Made by a program: the position numbers and the translations under genes. A stretch of DNA of 64,000 bases from Marinospirillum celere (lineage in GTDB: Bacteria; Pseudomonadota; Gammaproteobacteria; Pseudomonadales; Halomonadaceae): contig NZ_FOLH01000006.1 of assembly GCF_900112235.1 (NCBI RefSeq), positions 1 to 64,000 of the forward strand. The letters are read 5' to 3'. Positions 61,415 through 64,000 of this stretch are shown in pieces. The notes below the pieces were generated by a model. It was not told where the DNA came from. It searched no databases and was given only the letters and a program-made list of their open reading frames with translations. Each line of letters begins with the position of its first letter. The stretch's first letter is position 1.

Positions 61415-62521
61415 TTATTGATGTAAAAGGATATGCAACATACGGCGTAGAGGTTCAGCCGCACCCCAAAGAAGCTGATCACCTACCGAGAAAGCAGATA
61501 GGTACTCAGGCCCCATATTCATCTTGCGTAAACGGCCAACGGGCACATTTAGCGTTCCCGTAACCACTGTTGGGCTGAGTTCGGCAATAGTGGTTTCCCT
61601 GTCATTAGGAATGACTTTTGACCATTGATTGTGCTCTTCAATAATTTCTTCAATTTCATCCAGGGGCACATCTTTCTTCAGCTTGATGGTAAAGGCTTGA
61701 CTGTGGCAGCGCATAGCACCTATACGCACACAAATACCATCAATAGGAATAGGATTGTTATCCAACCCCAGAATCTTGTTGGTCTCTACTGAGCCCTTCC
61801 ACTCTTCCTTGCTTTGGCGATTATCCAACTGCTTATCGATATAAGGAATCAGGCTGCCACCCAAGGGCACACCAAACTGGTCTGTTGGAAACTTGTCTGA
61901 ACGCATGGCTTCAGCCACCTTGCGGTCTATATCCAGAATGGCTGAGGAAGGATCGGCCAGCTCACTGCTAACGCTATCACGTATTGCACCCATTTGGTTG
62001 AGCAGCTCACGCATATTCTGGGCACCCGCACCCGAAGCAGCCTGATAGGTCATGGATGTTGTCCATTCCACCAACTGCTGGTCAAACAGACCACCGAGCC
62101 CCATCAGCATCAGGCTGACCGTACAGTTACCACCCACAAAGGTTTTAACACCGGATTCCAGACCCTTATCGATCACATCGCGGTTCACAGGGTCAAGCAC
62201 GATAATGCTGTCATCCGCCATGCGCAGGCTGGAAGCCGCATCGATCCAGTAACCTTTCCAACCGGCTTCACGCAAAGGACCATAGACTTCATTGGTATAG
62301 TCACCGCCCTGACAAGTCAGGATCACGTCCAGCTTTTTCAGGGCATCTAAATCAGTTGCACTTTGCAGAGGCTGACCATCAGGACCAGGTTTTCCCGCCT
62401 GAGAAGTAGTGAAGTAAACGGCTTCAAAAAGGTCAAAATCCTTTTCTTCTTGCATGCGTTGCATTAACACAGAGCCGACCATACCGCGCCAGCCGACCAG
62501 ACCTACTGTTAACTTACTCAT
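61415..62521 (-). CDS. asd: Aspartate-semialdehyde dehydrogenase
   Basis: 368 aa. NADP motif [20 protein letters not shown], catalytic Cys in [17 protein letters not shown], substrate-binding [19 protein letters not shown]. It reduces aspartyl phosphate in Lys/Thr/Met synthesis. GAGG precedes the ATG. It lies 26 bases after leuB, the leuB-asd order of pseudomonads. Confidence 0.97.
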   Translation of the reverse strand: MSKLTVGLVGWRGMVGSVLMQRMQEEKDFDLFEAVYFTTSQAGKPGPDGQPLQSATDLDALKKLDVILTCQGGDYTNEVYGPLREAGWKGYWIDAASSLRMADDSIIVLDPVNRDVIDKGLESGVKTFVGGNCTVSLMLMGLGGLFDQQLVEWTTSMTYQAASGAGAQNMRELLNQMGAIRDSVSSELADPSSAILDIDRKVAEAMRSDKFPTDQFGVPLGGSLIPYIDKQLDNRQSKEEWKGSVETNKILGLDNNPIPIDGICVRIGAMRCHSQAFTIKLKKDVPLDEIEEIIEEHNQWSKVIPNDRETTIAELSPTVVTGTLNVPVGRLRKMNMGPEYLSAFSVGDQLLWGAAEPLRRMLHILLHQ

Positions 62522-62547
62522 AGATACCTCAAATTCTGTTTATGGAT

Positions 62548-63633
62548 TTACAGGGCTTTCAGCGCCTCTACAACAGCTGCTCCCATCTCCTGGGTCCCCA
62601 CTTTACGCGTATCAGCAGATAGGATATCAGCAGTACGCAACCCCTGATCCAGAACCTTGCTGACAGCCTGTTCAATCTTGGTTGCCACCTCACCTTCTCC
62701 AAAAGAATAGCGCAATAACATGGCAACCGACAAAATAGTGGCAAGCGGATTGGCAACACCCAGCCCGGCAATATCGGGTGCCGAACCATGACAGGGCTCA
62801 TACATACCCTTGGCATTTTCATCCAGGGAAGCAGAAGGCAACATACCAATAGAGCCGGTCAGCATCGCGGCCTCATCGGACAGAATATCACCAAACATAT
62901 TGCCGGTAACAATAACATCAAACTGCTTGGGTGCACGCACCAGCTGCATAGCGGCATTATCGACGTACATGTGCGACAGCTCGACATCTGGGTAGTCCTT
63001 GGCAACCTCCTCCATAACCTCTTTCCAGAGCATGGTTACTTCAAGGACATTGGCTTTGTCTACCGAGCACACTTTCTTGTTACGCTTACGGGCCATTTCA
63101 AAAGCGACTTTACCGATACGGCGGATCTCGCTTTCCGAATAAACATAGGTGTTAAAACCTTCCCGCTCACCATTTTCCAACTCACGAATACCGCGTGGCT
63201 GACCAAAATAAATACCGCCGGTCAATTCGCGTACAATCATGATATCCAAACCAGAAACCACTTCCGGCTTCAGGCTGGAAGCATCCGCCAACTGTGGATA
63301 AAGAATCGCAGGACGCAAGTTCCCAAACAGCTTCAGCTCTTTACGCAGGCCCAAGAGACCACGCTCAGGACGCTTGGAAATATCCGGCAACTTATCCCAC
63401 TTGGGACCACCGACAGCGCCCAACAAAATCGCATCAGCGGCTTTGGCTTTATCCAAAGTCTCTGGCGGCAAGGGCTCCCCCGTGGCATCAAAACCTGCAC
63501 CACCAACCAAACCTTCATCCCAACTAATGTCCAGGCCAAACTGATCACGGCAAACTTCCAATACCTTCACCGCTTCGGCAGTAATTTCAGGCCCAATACC
63601 GTCACCGGGCAAAACCAGAATTTTTTTGCTCAT
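62548..63633 (-). CDS. leuB: 3-isopropylmalate dehydrogenase
   Basis: 361 aa. [19 protein letters not shown] start, [15 protein letters not shown] substrate/metal loop, [20 protein letters not shown] signature and [16 protein letters not shown] for NAD binding. It oxidatively decarboxylates 3-isopropylmalate in leucine synthesis. It is separated from leuD by a 189-bp gap with a palindromic repeat. Confidence 0.98.
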   Translation of the reverse strand: MSKKILVLPGDGIGPEITAEAVKVLEVCRDQFGLDISWDEGLVGGAGFDATGEPLPPETLDKAKAADAILLGAVGGPKWDKLPDISKRPERGLLGLRKELKLFGNLRPAILYPQLADASSLKPEVVSGLDIMIVRELTGGIYFGQPRGIRELENGEREGFNTYVYSESEIRRIGKVAFEMARKRNKKVCSVDKANVLEVTMLWKEVMEEVAKDYPDVELSHMYVDNAAMQLVRAPKQFDVIVTGNMFGDILSDEAAMLTGSIGMLPSASLDENAKGMYEPCHGSAPDIAGLGVANPLATILSVAMLLRYSFGEGEVATKIEQAVSKVLDQGLRTADILSADTRKVGTQEMGAAVVEALKAL

Positions 63634-63688
63634 CGTTTTTCTCTTTCAATAAAGTGTTCTTGTAGCAACCTGGAACCAGCGCTTACCA

Positions 63689-63826
63689 AGCTTGAACCTG
63701 TAAGTCGCGGCAAGATTGCCTGCGCCAGTGAGGCAGGATGCCGAGCGCAGGTGTCTGTTCAGGATAGAACAGCCACCTGATAAGCAGGCTGTCTTGCGTA
63801 AGCGACTCTCATTCTTTCAGGTTCAA
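63689..63826. repeat. Dispersed palindromic repeat, family 2, copy 2
   Basis: Between leuD and leuB. Outer arms CTTGAACCTG (about 63690) and CAGGTTCAA (to about 63826, running into the leuD stop); inner arms with GTCGC/GCGAC and GGCAAG/CTTGCG. The strong hairpin CAGGTGTCTGTTC-AGGATA-GAACAGCCACCTG lies at 63748-63779. It shares GAGGCAGGATGCCGAGCGC with the repeat at 5088-5193. Confidence 0.6.
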
Positions 63827-64000
63827 CTAAAAATCCAAGGCGTCTGTTCAGCCCGCTTCGCCTCATAGGCTTTAATCGCATCAGCATCTTTCAGCGTCAG
63901 GCCGATATCATCCAAGCCTTCAATCAAGCAGTGTTTGCGAAACGAGTCCATTTCAAAGCTCAACACCTCACCCGAAGGTGTGGTAACTGTTTGCGCAGGC
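63823..64000 (-). CDS. leuD: 3-isopropylmalate dehydratase small subunit (partial, C-terminus)
   Basis: Only the last 58 codons are inside the window; the gene continues beyond 64000. The translation ends [18 protein letters not shown], then [20 protein letters not shown] and FS, the conserved LeuD C-terminus. With LeuC it isomerises 2-isopropylmalate. It is the first visible gene of the leuD-leuB-asd series. Confidence 0.94.
   Translation of the reverse strand, partial: PAQTVTTPSGEVLSFEMDSFRKHCLIEGLDDIGLTLKDADAIKAYEAKRAEQTPWIFS

Noticed and set aside
62788-63780. 330-codon open frame antisense to leuB
   Set aside because: It covers leuB and the palindromic repeat; no domain and no start signal. 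Shadow frame.

Overview
The window comes from a gammaproteobacterium, most likely a marine or halophilic Oceanospirillales-type organism. The evidence is the gene order leuD-leuB-asd-fimV-truA-trpF-accD-folC-SPOR-cvpA-purF-metZ (the Pseudomonas/Oceanospirillales arrangement), a LiuR-type branched-chain catabolic regulon and a dense set of c-di-GMP and two-component genes. I see no rRNA, tRNA, CRISPR array or prophage.

Region 1 (1-13.1 kb) is branched-chain amino acid, mainly valine, catabolism and uptake. A minus-strand series encodes acyl-CoA dehydrogenase, enoyl-CoA hydratase, 3-hydroxyisobutyryl-CoA hydrolase, 3-hydroxyisobutyrate dehydrogenase and a propionyl-CoA-synthetase-like ligase, followed by two ABC ATPases and a binding protein of a branched-chain amino acid transporter. 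A MerR regulator (LiuR-like), an AraC regulator and a second acyl-CoA ligase lie on the plus strand. Three full 16-bp LiuR-like palindromes and one half site sit at the control points. Two families of dispersed palindromic intergenic repeats are interspersed here; a further copy of the second lies beside leuB.

Region 2 (13.1-49 kb) is a 36-kb signalling island. Block 2a (13.1-25.3 kb, minus) is a seven-gene phosphorelay/c-di-GMP operon: a nine-domain hybrid kinase with an N-terminal Hpt and a FixL-like PAS, REC-HD-GYP, a 6-TM PAS-GAF-PAS kinase, a single REC, Hpt-REC-REC-GGDEF, Hpt-pseudoREC and a dCache kinase. A chemoreceptor gene with an in-frame amber codon is divergent from it. Block 2b (27.7-42.8 kb, minus) is a nearly gapless twelve-gene operon in which three periplasmic binding proteins of three different families are each translationally coupled to a membrane histidine kinase, with two single REC proteins, two REC-PAS-GGDEF proteins (one with EAL and CZB) and a REC-ankyrin fusion, but no permease. 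Block 2c (42.9-49 kb) holds a 5'-truncated chemoreceptor, a dCache kinase broken by an IS3-family element (with signs of a flanking deletion), a stand-alone Hpt, a divergent OmpR-type regulator and a degenerate HD-GYP protein.

Region 3 (49.1-64 kb, minus) is conserved housekeeping: metZ, purF, cvpA, a SPOR protein, folC, accD, trpA, trpB, trpF, truA and fimV in one tightly packed series; then a strong terminator, asd, leuB and the 3' end of leuD at the window edge.

The best candidate for an undescribed system is block 2b: three different binding-protein/kinase pairs that appear to converge on shared receiver and cyclic-di-GMP outputs.
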